Source: Limonium bicolor
Taxonomy: Eukaryota; Streptophyta; Magnoliopsida; Caryophyllales; Plumbaginaceae
Reading direction: 5' to 3'
Assembly: GCA_023374045.1 (NCBI GenBank)
Contig: CM041778.1
Span: forward strand, 290,943,533 to 291,007,532
DNA: 64,000 bases
The first letter of the stretch is position 1. Each line of letters opens with the position of its first letter. Below, in pieces: positions 35,791 to 47,809 of the stretch. A model generated the notes under the pieces. The model saw only the letters and a list, made by a program, of their open reading frames with translations. It was not told the DNA's origin and ran no database searches. Both the position numbers and the translations under genes were made by a program.

Positions 35791-38700
35791 CGGTGTCGTT
35801 TAATTCCCCAGCGTTTTTTATCTCTTATTATTAACCTCTTCCTCTACAGCGTGTTCGTTCTTATTCGTTCTCCAATGTCACTTTCCCCTCTACCCTAAAC
35901 CCAATACAAATCTTCCTGTGGCGCCTTGAAGGATCGATTTTCCTTTTGAATTCGAATCAATAGTTTTTGTTCTTGTGTTTGAGTCGCTCAAGTCGGTCGC
36001 TCAATTCAGTCGTTCAAGTGCAGTTCATTCGCACAAGTCCAATTCGATCTCAAGCGCTGCCCAGATATTGGAGGTCGTCCTCTCTAAAATTCAAGATCCT
36101 AGGTATGTTCTTCTGTCCTTTTGGCTTCGATTATGCTTTACGTAAGTTAGGTTGCCTACCTATGAGTGCGCAAGCATTTGGGGGATCTCCTGATATCATC
36201 CTTTGATTTTGTGATGTTACATTGTACTGAATCAAAGGGGACAAATTGGAGATGTATTAGTTAGTAGATGACATAGTGTCCACAGCTTTCTATCGGGAAA
36301 AATCTGTATTACTGAACCTTGGGAATGTGGATGGAAGCAGATAAGAATGGACGAAATTACGGCACTAGATGCTTGGATATGAAGTGGAGTTAGGTTGGGA
36401 TGGAAAGTAGAGGGTTTGAACTAATTGAATCTTGCTTTAAAATCGAACGTGATCATTCCGAACCTTTTTCATGGTAAGGACGCTGAATGAAGAACGGCTT
36501 GATATCAACTCTCGTTTTTCCTATTTCGAAATTGAACATTAGCCAAGTTAAGCAGAAAGTGCACTGCAGTTTATTGATTGGATAGAGGACCTTACAAATT
36601 TACCACAACCTCTACTAGTAGCTTTTCTTTTTTAAAATGGTAAAAGATAACGAATAGAACAAACAACTAAACATCTTTCGACCCAGAATACAATAAATCT
36701 AAACAACACCGTCGATTAATCCAAAGGATAAAACAAACTAGCCGCACTTAAAATAAGCAACTATTATTATTTTCCATTTTTTTTCTAAATATATTGAATG
36801 ATTCTGATTTTTGTGGGATGTGGGTAGGTAAGGTGTGAAAGTAAAATGATGGAGTACATAAACGAAATATATATATATTGTTGTAATTCCTTTTGCTTTT
36901 AGAAATGTTATGTGGATAAATAAGGGTACACCCCAGATTTAGACATCATTTCGCACAAAGATCTGAAAGCATAGTTAATATATAAATATAAAATATTCTA
37001 TTAATTAGTGTCACTGTCGGTCTATCTATGCATCTATATATGATAAGATGGAGCATTGATCCGCCATCCTCGTTTGCTTAGTACTACCTGCTTCAATGGA
37101 TGCCATAAAAAAGTTTGCCATTGTTTCTGAAGGCATTGTAAGATACTAGTGATTGTCACTTCTTTTGGACCTGATATTTTGTGCCTTCATCAGGGGAATC
37201 ATCTATGTATGCTAACATGATTAAGGTTTTCCCTGTCCAGGCCACTATTTTTCAGGTTGATAGCAATGCCGCAACAGACCTTAGAAATCTGTATGCACAC
37301 TGCTCATCACTGATATGTGAAAATTCATCATCTTCATCTAATACAGGATTTCATTTTTGTATATTGTCTTGACAGGTTGATGTTCTTACTGACATGGATA
37401 TACGTGGTACTCTTGTATTTTAACATTTAATCATGATAACGTTGTTGTCTAAGTTACAACATCTGTTTGTAATAATAATTTCACAAACTATAGGTATGTA
37501 ACCTAGCAAAAAATTGCATGTACATTTCAAACTGACTCGTCACTATAAATGTTATCCATCTCTGTCATATGTCTGATTTCAAACTTTATTTAACTGAATT
37601 TTGTTGCAACTAGATGTAGTGTATTTTCTCTTCCCATTTAACTTTTCTGTTATCCTTGTATAAAAATAGAACTCCTCTTTTGACTCTGTTCATAACTGTC
37701 AGGGACGGGTGCGGGTTTTGGCTCTAATAGTGAAGCTATTCTCAGTTTCACAGTCTGTGGCTTCTGTGGTTTTTAGCTCGAAATTACTTGGTCTACTGGA
37801 GGTAGAAGTTAGCAATACAAAAGGCACTCTTGTTACTTTGAGCGTTCTGGAGCTCTTGTATGAGGTTAGTGTCAATCAACAGGATTTTCTCCTCTCTGAT
37901 AGCATTGGCTTGGTCGTTCTTTTGCAGGTTGTTTCTTCCACTTTGCAGTTTTGAGTAAACAAAATAAAAGCAACAACTAGTTTTTGCAAAATTACTACCA
38001 GTTCTGGGTCTGCACTTTTCCTACTCGTGCCCCCGTCTCTACTCTTCACTTCTCTCACGTGCCCTGTCATGGTTTTCAGTTTTCACCCCTTCCATCGTCA
38101 CACTCTCTATTTTTTCCAGCTTTCTGCATACTTACACTACAGCTGGTTATTCATATGACTGCATATTCCCGAACTTGGACACTATTTATGAAATTTGATC
38201 GGCCACATGCCGTTTGTACAGATAAATTAATCTCTTACTAAACTCAACTTTATTTATCTCAAATTTTAGAGTATAATCTTATCTAGTAGTACTATCATGT
38301 TACAGATAATTTTAAATCATATTACTCTACTTAAAAACACATAAAAAGTTACAAGGTCATAGTACTATATATGTTTTATCTTTTGAAATGACTATATATA
38401 TAAATATTTCTAAGTCTGACAATCGTTGGCGGTTTCCTATCCGATTCTTTGTTCAATTTAAGTAAACATTCCTTTAAATGAAAATCAAGTAACATAGCAA
38501 TTGAGCTAGGACGCGGGTCAGAGATACAACTTTGTTCTAGTATAATTAGGTTGCTAGATGAAAGAAAAAGAATACTAGAAGCCTTGAAATTTTTTTGTCA
38601 ATAGCGTAGCATTTTTGCACAGTGATCGCAGGCTAGAAAGCTGATATAATTATGAGCTGAATTCTTGTGAGCCTGCACAAGTATGTTCTTAACAAACACC

Positions 38701-39281
38701 AAACTGCAATATTTTTTGTGTGTATTGTGCGAGTCTGTTTTTGTGTTTGAATTAACCGCCTAATCAACTGCATATCACAAATAGCAGAATACTTGTCCGG
38801 CTTAGAGACCATCACCAGGCTGCGAAGGTCCCTTTGCAAGTTGCTGTCACAAAACAGGGATGGTGGTGGGGTCCACCACAGACTGTACCCCATGCCCCAC
38901 CATCTATATCACATGCTCACGTTCCACCGGAAAGGAACCAGCAGCAAGCTGGGGCTAGAGATACTGATAGTTCAGAGAGTGACTGATCTGGTGTTATTGT
39001 AAACTTTTAGATTTTCTCCGTATGGTTTTATGGTTGTTCCATTTACGATGTTTAATATTAGTTTTCTGACTTAAAATGAGTTAAATATGTTATAAAATTA
39101 AATATTCTGAGTATTGTGCTTTATAATATATATAGTTCGTGTCTATTGAATTTTAGCATTATATTGTTTAAATTTTAATTCTGAAATAGCTTTATAATTC
39201 AAATGTCAAAAAATGAATAATTAACATAATATAAATTAAATATGGTCAAATAAATGTAAAATACAAAAAAAATATAAATAC
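35791..39281 (+). other. CACTA internal region without recognised gene
   Basis: AT-rich with short open frames only. A C/T-rich leader-like part with GAATTCGAAT words is at 35820-36110. An open stretch 38756-38986 ends in a Pro/His-rich then acidic tail ('QQQAGARDTDSSESD') before a stop and could be a last exon of a transposon or captured gene. I cannot name it. Confidence 0.4.
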
Positions 39282-39694
39282 TTACGGATTACCTACGGAT
39301 TACCTACGAAATGTCTAATAAAAATGGTTGGTATAAGATTCCGAAGGTAATCCGTAGGTAAAATGTTACCTACAGAATGTTTCCGTAGGTAACATTTTAC
39401 CTACGGATTACCGACGGATATTAAGAGGCAGGGAAACGATGATGTGGCATTGAATTACCGACGGAAATTCCGTAGGTAATTTACCTTCGGATCGTTCCGT
39501 AGGTAATCCGTCGGTAACTACGGCTGACAATTCCGTAGGTAATCTGTAGGTAATTTACCGACGGATCACTTTTTCCGTCGGTACTCTTATTACCGACCAA
39601 TTAAATACCGACGGATGTTTTGAGTGAAAATTTGTCGGTAATCCGTCGGTAATTCTGATTACCTACGGATTACCTACGGAATTGTCCGTAGGTA
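39282..39694. repeat. Right subterminal repeats of CACTA element
   Basis: Same word set as the left end, dense from 39282 to 39694. Confidence 0.88.
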
Positions 39695-40000
39695 ATTTGC
39701 TTTTTTCTAGTAGTTTGCGACTTCCTGCGGCCAACTCTGACTCTTTCTTTGGCTTACCCAAGCTTTGTCGTCTCTTTATCTCAGTCCCACAAGTTCTTTT
39801 TCTTCATACGTCGAGAAAAGGAACTTTTTGTTGGCCACGCGCGTAGCTCGTGTCCTGGTGTATTTCTCTTTCGAATTTTCCGCCCGTTACCGATGTAGAA
39901 TATGCAGGGCCTTCCCTTTGACTGGACGTCGGTAGCGTCTTTAGGAAGCGTGCGACCCCTTCTCTTTCCCTGTAAATAAAAAGACACTTTTTTTCGCACA

Positions 40001-40017
40001 TATATATATTTTTATTT
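40001..40017 (+). promoter_or_regulatory. TATA-like promoter of the antisense gene
   Basis: TATATATATTTTTATTT about 170 bases before the ATG at 40183, followed by a C/T-rich leader. It faces away from the gag-pol promoter in the 5' LTR, giving the antisense gene an independent promoter. Confidence 0.5.
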
Positions 40018-40182
40018 GAGCGGGAAAAAACTTCCCTTAAAGCCCAACTCTTCGAGTTCTCTCCTTTTTCCTCTTTCCTCTACTGGCCCGTTACTTCGAC
40101 CTCTCTTCTTCTTGCTTTCCTGTCGTTGTGCGCTACCCTTCCTCTCATCGCCGTCGTCCTTCGATTCTCGCCTAACTTGACA

Positions 40183-43100
40183 ATGGCTTCTTCTTCCACT
40201 AAACAGAGCAAACTTGCTGCTAAATTTCCGCCCGCCATCGGAGCGATTCAAGGCTCTCAGTCCCCTAACGGCTTTCGCCCTTCGTACCTGAAGCCGATAA
40301 GACCCTTCCGCTCTGGGCGTCAACCTTCTCCTTCTTCTCTCAACTACTCTTCCCTCTGTGACTGTCTCGGGGGGTCGAAGCTCCACTTGGCACACAAATT
40401 TACTTGCCAACCTCTGATTCTCACCCCCACGACGATTTTGGTTGCGGGTACGTCGTCTATGCTGACTTCTTCCGGTCAGGTTTGACCATTCCCCCACACC
40501 CTTTCGTGCTAGGGTTCCTTCTCCGTCGCTGCTGCACCCTCGCCCATCTTCACCCTAAAGCTATTTCACACCTTCAGCCTTTCGTTTCCCATTGTGACGA
40601 TATCAAAATTCGGCCGGAGGGTACTGATTTCGTCCGATTCTTCACAGTTAGGAAGGATCCTGAGAGCCTAACCCTCATTGCGAAGAGTGGGTATTCTCTT
40701 TTTGACTACAAAAAGGCCCACGAGTGGGGGTCGCGGTGGTTCGTCGTCGTTCCCCCGTCCGGCCGAGTGCTGGGCATACCATACGCTGCTGAGGCCGGAA
40801 AAGGTCAGTTAATCAGCCCCGAGACTCCTCCAGCTGAAATTCCTATTTCGAAGGTTCTGCGGGCGGTAAACAAGAAATTGCCGACCGTCGAGGCGTTTTT
40901 TAAAAAGAACGCTTGTCTTCTCTGAAGACATATCACAGTAAGTGTTCTCTTTTTACAAAAGAACGCTTTGTCACCTTCAAGAATGGGGGCGAAAAAATTG
41001 ACTACTACGACACGCTGGATGCGGCCACTGATGCGGCCGAGCAGCTTTTGGAGAACGCTGCTCCGGTAAAGCGTTCCAGACGAGAGGTTGGAGATGACCA
41101 AGCTGGTAATTTGAAGAAAAAGAAGCGGCTTGAATCTCCTGTTCATGCTGACGCCGGATTGTCAGGTACATGGCACGTGAGCCCCAAGTCTGGGCGCCGT
41201 ATCACCCTTCCCCTCACCCCTGGTTCAGGTTCTGACCTTGGTTCTCGCCCGGGGCGGGAGTCCGGTCATCCGACTCCTATTTGTGAGTTGTTTCCTGATT
41301 TGACGGGTTACTTTTACTCAGATCCTGCTCAGGAAAACACCCTGGAGGCCGGAGACTTCTGAGCTGATCCTTCGGCTGGAGAAGGTTTTGTTTGCTTTGT
41401 CGTCTTCTCCTGTCTTTCAAGTTTCCTTCTTTTTTTTTGGTGTTCTTTTTTAGCTTCATTCTTCTGGTTCTAATTGTCTTTATCATTGCGGCAGCCACTG
41501 CTCCTGCCAAGAAAAAATCAAAAAAGAAAACAGCATCGAGGCCGAAGGCTGTAGAGCCACAAACCTCTGGTGATCCCGAAGCTTCAGGTCATTCTCCATT
41601 GACGTTGCTGCGGCCGTGGATGCGGCGAGGGATAGAGCAATGGAGTATCGGCAGGTGCCGGAGGACCCTGAGCTCCGAAGTAAGCAAAGAGAGGATCACG
41701 TGGCCTCCTCTTTGCCGGAGGGTCCTGAGTCCCAGGGTGAGCAGAGAGAAGGCTACGTAGCTTCCTCCTCCTCTTCCCCTTCCTCCTGCTCAAGAGTCCT
41801 ACACCGGTCCTTCCCAAAAGGAAGGGTGGTTTTATCATCGCGGGCACCCTCTTCCTTGATATCCTGCGACGCTGCCAAGTACTCCTCTATTTGGAAGGAG
41901 GCAATTAAGAGATCCGGTCATCCGGACGGAATCTTTGCTCCTCCGGCGACCTTCACTGCTACCAAGGAGAGGCTGCGGATCGGGGATGGGGGGGCGGATG
42001 CCATCATGCGACATTCCATCCCAGCAAAAGAAGCGTTTGACATGATGTGGGGGGGAATTTTTCAGGTTGACATTTACGTTACTCGTACTCTTCTTCATTT
42101 GTTTTGTTTTTGGATTTCCTGAACTTATGCATTGTATTGTTTTTTTTTAGGTGATGTCCATGGCCCAAAGTGCTGAGGTTCACTTTGGCAACCTCCAATC
42201 CAGGCTTAGCTATGAGGAAAGCCGAGCCAATAGAGTTGAAGAGGAGCTGAAGCTGTCCCGCTCTTCTCATGACGCTTATATTGACCAGGTCGAGTATGAG
42301 ATCGACCGCAAGGCAAAGGAGAGGACTGAGGCGATTAACAAAGACCTGCAGCTGTCCCGGCGTGAGTGCGAGCGTCAGCGCGATGAGTATGAGGCGCAGC
42401 TGAAAAAACTTCGGGAAGAGAACTTCTCTCTGAGAGGCCGGATTAAGGAGGCCGATAATACATTGATAGAGGTACGGAACTGTCTCTCGTTTTTTCTTGA
42501 ATAAGGGCCAGCTAGCTTGATCCCTGTTTGACCTGGACATTATGCTGGACCAGGTTCGCTCCATGCACCGGAAAGAAGTAAACGATCTTCGGAGCGAAAT
42601 GAACAACCTTCAGGCAGAGAAGATCTTTTTCCACCAGGAGGGGCAATCTTTCAAGCAGGAGGCTGAAGATCTTGGACTGGAGAAGCAGTCTCTTAAACGG
42701 GAGAACGAAGCTCTTGTGAAGGAAAAAGAAGAGCTTCTGCAGGAGCATGACCGCCTGCTGGAAGAAAAAGCTGCGCTGGAAGAGCAGTCAAGATCTTCCT
42801 TTGATCAAGAGAAGCAGTCTCTGCTCCGGGACTGTTCTCTTTTGGAAAAAGAGAAGAAAGCTCTTGATGCGGATAAAATCGCCCTTCTAGAAGAGAAAGC
42901 GAGGCTGGAGGGGAAAGTGAGAGAGCTGGAGGTAGCGAAGTCCCGCTCTCAAGCGGAGAATACCGAGCCATTAGGTCATGGTAAGCTTTCAGGCCTACAA
43001 CCTTTTCCTCTCTTTTTGGTCTTTTCTTCTTCTTATTCTTTTTGTTCCGGCTAGGCATGAGTGCTGCCAATTTATTGAAGCACGTCACCCAGTTGAGTGG

Positions 43101-43631
43101 ACGGATAGCCCGCGCTAAGGAGGAGCTGTCACCAATTCTGAACGTGACAAGTACCGTGCCCAAGTCCTGACTCTCGAATCTCAAGTGACCAGGCTCAAGT
43201 CATTCTCTCGGCAATCTCAGGAGGAGATACAGAAGCAAGGCACCATCAACGCTCATTTAAAGGAGTCCTTTGCTTCTCAATGCCGCCGGTTAGTCGACAT
43301 CTGCCAGCAGATCGTCTCGGATCATTCTCTCGAGAAAGGAGAGTTGCTGGATGATGACTTGTATAATAAGTTGGAATTCAAGGCTGTCGCCCAGAAATCC
43401 AACTTCTTCCTGGAACTTGAGAGATTCTGCCGCAGTCCCGGAGAGACATGCTTTGGTGCTGGTGAAGCCTCATTCCTTCCTGCCGGAAGCAACATCCTGC
43501 CGTCCGCCGGAGGGACGCAGCATCTTGCCAGGAGGTCCAAGTCTTCCGGGAGTGTAGTAGGTAGCGGCGATAGATTATTAACCGCCGGAGAAGAAGCCGC
43601 TGACAAAGAAACTGCAAAGGCAGTAGAATAG
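40183..43631 (+). CDS. Multi-exon antisense gene of Tat element: Transposase_28-like domain plus coiled coil
   Basis: Start ATG at 40183 (ACAATGGC). 'MASSSTKQSKLAAKF' leads, after a one-base frame change in a six-G run (40369-40374), into 'YVVYADFFRSGLTIPPHPF', 'LHPKAISHLQPFVSHCDD' and 'FVRFFTVRK', the pattern of the 'putative gypsy type transposon' domain (Pfam Transposase_28). Then come basic and low-complexity parts (40913-41362, about 41493-42065), and a coiled coil with heptads in 42151-42471 and 42554-42980, ending at 43631. Three GT-AG introns keep phase: 42066-42150, 42472-42553, 42981-43054 (the last splits a Gly codon). Frame changes also lie near 40900, 41590 and 43125. Extra antisense genes between pol and the 3' LTR are known in Tat elements (gene23 of maize Grande). 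Role unknown. Confidence 0.75.
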
Positions 43632-44011
43632 AGTAGAATAGAGGTTGTTTTTTTGTTACAACATGTATTTTCTGTTTCTGCCGAATGATCATATGTTGTA
43701 ATTGTCTCCACCCTATTGCTTTGGGAGAAATATAAGCTATATTTTATCATCTCCTGTTATTTGTCTGCCGGAGCAACTCTTTTTGAGCCGAGTTTTCTAT
43801 CGTCGCGATATTTCTTTCTCCTGTCTTCTACCTCTCTTTTAAATAGTTATCTTATGCAAGTTATCGGCGCGGTTTGCAGCTTTGGATTTTTGTTCCGGCG
43901 GGCCCCCTTTTCCCTTTTGGAGCATGGTTATCTATGGTTTTAAGCTGGGTCTTCCTGCAGCTTGTTGGTCAGTTTTGTTTTGATAATAATAATAATTAAA
44001 AAAAATCATGT
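43632..44011. other. Non-coding spacer of Tat element
   Basis: Follows the stop of the antisense gene and would hold its 3' end. No gene or clear polyadenylation signal. Confidence 0.5.
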
Positions 44012-44590
44012 TAGCTTGCGGCACGTTGGCCGGATGCTGTTTTTTCAAGGCATGATAGCCTGCTGCTGGCCGGTGCTTTCTTTTTCTTTCAAGGCATGAT
44101 AGCCTGCGGCTCGTTGGCCGGTGCTTTCTTTTTCTTTCAAGGCATGATAGCCTGCGGCTCGTTGGCCGGTGCTTTCTTTTTCTTTCAAGGCATGATAGCC
44201 TGCGGCTCGTTGGCCGGTGCTTTTTTTTCTTTCAAGGCATGATAGCCTGCGGCTCGTTGGCCGGTGCTTTCTTTTTCTTTCAAGGCATGATAGCCTGCGG
44301 CTCGTTGGCCGGTGCTTTTTTTCTTTCAAGGCATGATAGCCTGCGGCTCGTTGGCCGGTGCTTTCTTTTTCTTTCAAGGCATGATAGCCTGCGGCTCGTT
44401 GGCCGGTGCTTACTTTCAAGGCATGATAGCCTGCGGCTCGTTGGCCGGTGCTTACTTTCAAGGCATGATAGCCTGCGGCTCGTTGGCCGTGCTTACTTTC
44501 AAGGCATGATAGCCTGCGGCTCGTTGGCCGGTGCTTACTTTCAAGGCATGATAGCCTGCGGCTCGTTGGCCGGTGCTTTCTTTTTCTTTC
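44012..44590 (-). repeat. Tandem array, 12 units of 48 or 42 bp plus a degenerate one
   Basis: Each unit contains GGCATGATAGCCTGCGGC and TCGTTGGCCGGTGCTT; a pyrimidine linker makes the unit 46-48 bases (CTTTCTTTTTCTTTCAA type, units from 44049 to 44378) or 41-42 bases (CTTACTTTCAA type, units at 44420, 44462, 44503, 44545). A degenerate unit precedes at 44012. The long frames over the array, in both directions, are only periodic translation of the repeat. Confidence 0.93.
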
Positions 44591-44631
44591 ATATTCAAAA
44601 AATAATACTTTTTATTGATGAGTTATAAATT

Positions 44632-45680
44632 TTACACATAGAATTTTTTCAAACATTCTCCATGCCAAGAATGCGGCAACTCATATCCCTCAGCATTTTT
44701 TAAGCGATATGAAGCCCGTCCTGTCTTTTGGTGTATGACGTATGGTCCTTCCCATTGGGGCTCCAGCTTCTTGGGTTGCTTAACTTCCCGGAGGACTAAT
44801 TCCCCTGGGGCAAAACTTCGTTCTTTCACCCTCCTGTTGAAATACCTTTCTACCTTAGATTTATCTTTTGCCATCCTTACTGCAGCGGCTGTCCTGGTCT
44901 CCTCAAGGAGATCAAGGTGATCCTGTACTCCCTGATTGTTGGTCTCTTCGTCATATGATTCCCATCTTATAGACGGCACCACAATCTCTGCCGGAATGAC
45001 GGCTTCTAAACCATACGTCAATCTGTAAGGCGTCTCTCCTGTCGGTCCTCTTTCTGTTGTTCGGTACGACCATAGGACCTGCGGTAGCAATTCTGCCCAC
45101 TTTCCTTTTTTCTCATCGAGTTTCCTTTTTATCGCCTTTACTATTTGGCCATTTGCATTCTCAACCTGCCCATTCGCCTGAGGATGGGCTACTGATGCAA
45201 ATCTCAAGTCGATCTTCCATTCTTCACAAAATTCTCGGAAGCCTTCGCAATTGAACTGTGTTCCATTATCAGTTACTATGGCTTTTGGTATGCCAAACCT
45301 GCATACCACATATTTCCAAATGAATTCTTGTGACTTCTTAGCTGTGATGGAGATAGTAGGCATTGCTTCAATCCACTTTGTGAAGTAGTCGATAGCAACG
45401 TACATGAATTTGAACCTTCCTGGTGAAGCCTCCGGGAATGGACCCACGATGTCCAACCCCCACATAGCGAAGGGAATTGGGCATAGAACAGACTTTTGCT
45501 CAGCCGGAGGAATGTGTATCTTATTTCCATGTTCTTGACACTTGCGACACCTTCGTATATATTCTTTGCAGTGCTCCATTTTGGCCAGAAATATCCGAGT
45601 CTTAAGATTTTGTGAGTTGTGGTCCTTTCTCCCTGGTGATTTCCGCAGAGCCCATCATGTATCTCTCTTACCAACTCTGC
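44632..45680 (-). pseudogene. int: Tat-lineage integrase, one frameshift
   Basis: Integrase joins element DNA to the host chromosome. The HHCC zinc domain is seen as 'IHDGLCGNHQGERTTTHK' (H-x6-H) then 'EHCKEYIRRCRKCQEHG'. The two halves are one base out of frame across the TTTT run 45579-45582 (AAAA on the coding strand; intact relatives read WPxME). The catalytic core has 'WGLDIVGPF', 'AIVTDNGTQF' and 'HPQANGQVENANG', giving the D, D, E residues. The C-terminal part keeps 'GPYVIHQKTGRASYRL' and ends 'LPHSWHGECLKKFYV'. Apart from the frameshift the domain looks intact. Confidence 0.92.
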
Positions 45681-45946
45681 CCCTTCAGCTATGGTGACAC
45701 ACTTCAGAGCAGGTCTTGCAAAAGATCGTCTATACAGCTGGTTATCTTCAATAAAGAATGATGCGGCCCGCCTCTTTACTACTCTGGCTTCCTTTTCTTC
45801 CTCCGGCAGTTTTCCATGCCGTATGTAATCTATAATCGGGGTCATCCAAGATTCTTCTTGATCATTTGTCTCTACCGCCAATACCTGAGCTCTTTCTATA
45901 CTTGGGGAGGTTCTGACTTCCAGCCATATCTCATTGGGTACTCTCT

Positions 45947-46860
45947 CGGCCATACTTGCCAATTTGGCCAAGGCATCAGCTTCGACATTTTCTTCACGTG
46001 GAAGATGTTTTAGCTCGCATTTTTGGAAATTTGCCTTTAGTTCCTGGACCTTGAGCAAGTACCTCCATAGTTTCTCTTCTTTAACCTCATAGATGTTGTC
46101 ACTTTGTCTCGTCACTAACATAGAGTCTGAATACACCTCTAACTCTGTTAAAAATAGGTTACTTTCATAAGTGTTATCCCAGATAGATTTTTATAAGTAT
46201 GGAAATAAACAGGGAAGATATCTATTCTATGAAACCTGTCCCCCAGGGCTGTGGCCACTTCCAAACCCTGGATAAGAGCTTCGTATTCGGCTTCATTATT
46301 AGTGACGTCAAAGTCCAGCCGGAAGGCATAATTCAAGCTTTGCCCATCCGGCGCCTGCACCACTATTCCAGCTCCTGCCCCGCTTTTGCATCGAGCCCCA
46401 TCAACCAAGATGACATATGGACTCTGAGTTTGTTTTCTCTCTTTTGCGAAGCTTGTTTCTGTTATGAAATCTGCTAAGGCCTGAGCTTTAATCGCCGTTC
46501 TGGGCATGAAGTGAATCTCATATTGTGTCAGCTCTACTGTCCAGCTTACCATCCGGCCGGAGGCATTCGGATTGTTCGCAATTTGCTTGAGCGGCCAATT
46601 GGTCCTGACAAAGATTCGGTGCGACTGGAAGTAGTCGTAGTTTTCTTGATGCCACTACCAGCGCAAACAAGACTTTCTCTATATTAGTGTACCGTCCTTC
46701 TGTCGGACTCAAGATTTTGCCTGTATAGTAAACTGGTATCTCCCTTTTCTCTTCCATGATTAAGACAGCTGCAACCGCCCAATCTGTTGCGGACAAGTAA
46801 AGGTATAGATCCTGTCCCGGAGCAGGTACACCCAATTTAGGTAAATCCCGGAGCATCTCC
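45947..46860 (-). pseudogene. Dual RNase H region of Tat element, disrupted
   Basis: The first RNase H (degenerate, gypsy type) shows 'YLYLSATDWAVAAVLI' and 'YYTGKILSPTEGRY'. After a frame change near 46625 comes the linker 'VELTQYEIHFMPRTAIKAQA' and the second RNase H of archaeal type: 'VILVDGARCKSGAGAGIVV', 'NNEAEYEALIQGLEVATALG', then 'VYSDSMLVTRQ' and 'REENVEADALAKLAS', supplying the D, E, D, D residues. Between ATALG and VYSDS lies a 91-base segment (46145-46235) with GT at its start and AG at its end. The second RNase H is a Tat-lineage trait. Confidence 0.88.
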
Positions 46861-46912
46861 TTAATTTCTCAAATGCTTCTATACACTCTTGCCCCCACTG
46901 GAATTTACTGTT

Positions 46913-47809
46913 CTACCTTAGAATATTGAAGAATGGGATTGATTTTTCCTGAAGCTTAGAACAGAACCTACTTAATGCTTTGAGTCTTCCGTTCAAAGCT
47001 TGGACATCTTTGATATTTCTTGGTGGGGAAAGGTCGAGAATTGCCTGACTTTTTTCCGGATCAACTTCGATACCTCGCTGCCCAACAATGAAGCCAAGAA
47101 ATTTCCCTTTGGTTACTCCAAACACACACTTCTCTGGATTTAGCTTGATTTGGTATTTATCCAGAGTGTCAAATGTTTCTTCCAAATCCTTCATGTGTTG
47201 TTCCTTTGACGGGCTTTTCACAACTATGTCATCAACATAAGCTTCCACATTCCGGGAAATTTGTTGACAAAACACTTTGTCAATCATTCACTGAAAAGTG
47301 GCCCCTGCATTCTTTAGGCCAAAAGGCATTACTTTGTAACAGAAAGTTCCGGCAGAAGTAATGAAGGAAGTCTTTTCCGAATCATCCTCTTTCATTTTTA
47401 TTTGATTATAGCAGGAGAACGCATCCAAAAAACTTAGCACGGAACTCTGGGCAGTTGAGACCACCAATCTATCTATTGATGGTAGAGGATAAAAATCCTT
47501 AGGACATGCCTTATTTAAATCTGTGAAATCTACGCACATTCTCCATTTTCCATTTGCTTTTTTCACCATAACAACATTAGCCAACCACCGTGGGTAAGCA
47601 ACCTCCCTGATGAATCCGGCTTTGAGGAGTTTTTGGGCCTCAGTTCGTGCGGCCAAATCTCTTTCCTCCCCTATTACCCTTTTCCTTTGCCTGACCGCCG
47701 GATGTTTAGGGTCCACCCTGAGCTCATGCCGGATAACGCTTGGGTCTATGCCAGGAATCTCGTCCGTGCTCCAAGCGAATGTTGCCCTTCTTTTTTCCAG
47801 GAACCTCAT
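46913..47809 (-). pseudogene. Tat-lineage reverse transcriptase with internal stop
   Basis: 'HPAVRQRKRVIGEERDLAA', 'LLKAGFIREVAYPRWLANVV', 'CVDFTDLNKACPKDFYPLP', 'LDAFSCYNQIKM', 'CYKVMPFGLKNAGATFQ' and 'AYVDDIVVKS' are the ordered motifs of a gypsy reverse transcriptase; YVDD (about 47228-47239) is the catalytic centre. A TGA at 47288-47290 replaces the Arg expected after GATFQ, a change explained by one C to T transition in CGA. Another stop (TAG for Lys) follows near 46915. Otherwise well conserved. Confidence 0.93.

Larger units (their letters stand above)
35213..39714. mobile_element. CACTA (EnSpm-type) DNA transposon, non-autonomous
   Basis: Left end CACTACTAGAAAA (35213-35225); right end TTTTCTAGTAGT (39703-39714), its inverse except for the last base. 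Subterminal regions are packed with TTACCGACGG and TTACCTACGG words in both orientations, the diagnostic layout of CACTA elements. The 3-bp target duplication is not clear (ATT or TTC on the left, TTG on the right). No TNP2-type transposase or TNPA-like frame is recognisable inside. It sits in the Tat element between the 3' LTR and the antisense gene. Confidence 0.88.

Noticed and set aside
35791..39281. CACTA transposase or a named captured gene
   Set aside because: No TNP2 or TNPA motif is visible and short frames such as 35967-36206 and 37181-37372 give no recognisable domain.
44012..44590. CRISPR-like appearance of regularly spaced repeats
   Set aside because: Linkers are near-identical pyrimidine tracts rather than unique spacers, and the context is a plant retrotransposon.
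44045..44628. Long repetitive open frames on both strands (units like STGQRAAGYHALKEKE)
   Set aside because: They are periodic translations of the tandem array; unit lengths of 48 and 42 bases are multiples of three, which keeps frames open by chance.
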